From: Solidesulfovibrio fructosivorans JJ] | GTDB taxonomy: Bacteria; Desulfobacterota; Desulfovibrionia; Desulfovibrionales; Desulfovibrionaceae | Assembly: GCF_000179555.1 (NCBI RefSeq) | Contig: NZ_AECZ01000030.1 | Location: 1-49,472, forward strand | Reading direction: 5' to 3' | Length of the DNA: 49,472 bases | Part shown: piece by piece, positions 49,427-49,472 of the stretch | How the letters are laid out: the number at the start of each line of letters is the position of its first letter | How positions within the stretch are numbered: position 1 is the first letter of the stretch | Position numbers and translations under genes: made by a program | The notes under the pieces: model-generated | The model's input: the letters and a program-made list of their open reading frames with translations, nothing else | What the model was told of the DNA's origin: nothing | Database searches by the model: none

Positions 49427-49472
49427 GGGGAGAGCGCGAGAGGGGAACCCTTTTTTCAAAAAGGGTTCCCCT
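49427..49472. repeat. Family A palindrome (copy A5), truncated by window end
   Basis: Left arm GGGGAGAGCGCGAGAGGGG, then AACCCTTTTTTCAAAAAGGGTT and the start of the right arm. It follows copy B2 by 58 bases, the same B-then-A order as at 37.41-37.58 kb. Confidence 0.75.

Overview
The window is a high-GC (about 65-70 % by eye), densely coded Gram-negative chromosome segment. Gene content points to an anaerobic deltaproteobacterium of the Desulfovibrio group (Solidesulfovibrio-like). It has a short cytochrome bd quinol oxidase with menaquinone-type genes, a membrane-anchored sigma-54 activator, tamA/tamB, and dispersed long hairpins of a kind common in that group. The taxonomic call is inference from protein style and context. 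No rRNA, tRNA, CRISPR array, prophage or insertion sequence was seen.

Layout. (1) 1-5.1 kb, minus strand: menG-type methyltransferase, a second methyltransferase, cydA, cydB and a UbiA prenyltransferase, a respiratory quinone and oxygen-reduction block. (2) 5.1-11.5 kb, minus strand: a MATE exporter, then a cell-envelope group (lipoprotein, Gate-domain membrane protein, MltB-like lytic transglycosylase, polysaccharide deacetylase), an AhpD-like protein and an SLT lytic transglycosylase. (3) 11.7-31.4 kb, minus strand: the centrepiece, a nearly complete MSHA-like type IV pilus locus. Its order is small HTH protein, PilM-PilN fusion, PilO, PilP, secretin, ExeA/MshM-like ATPase with a cell-wall-binding tail, assembly ATPase, platform protein, sigma-54 activator, sigma-54 promoter, two pilins, a GT-C-like membrane protein with a repeat tail, pseudopilins of the MshC/D/O type, and two PilX/MshP-like tip proteins. 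One tip protein has an AT-rich foreign-looking head and the other an L-type-lectin-like head. (4) 31.7-37.4 kb, plus strand, divergent: two PilT-family retraction ATPases, a zinc-ribbon-like protein, a LytTR regulator with a degenerate receiver, and acetyl-CoA synthetase. (5) 37.5-39.9 kb, minus strand: an HD-GYP response regulator and a receiver-histidine kinase. (6) 40.0-46.3 kb, plus strand: tamA and tamB. (7) 46.4-49.3 kb: two small secreted proteins, a membrane protein and gap (GAPDH) with a clear sigma-70 promoter.

How the parts work together. The two arms of the divergent region at 31.4-31.7 kb appear to encode one machine: assembly on the minus arm, retraction and candidate control on the plus arm. 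The sigma-54 activator lies directly upstream of a good -24/-12 promoter that would drive the pilin and tip genes separately from the machine genes. No prepilin peptidase is present, so it must be encoded elsewhere.

Two families of long palindromes (called A and B here) sit at gene ends. In at least two cases (acs and the histidine kinase) the palindrome supplies the last codons and the stop codon. The window appears to begin and end inside family A copies.
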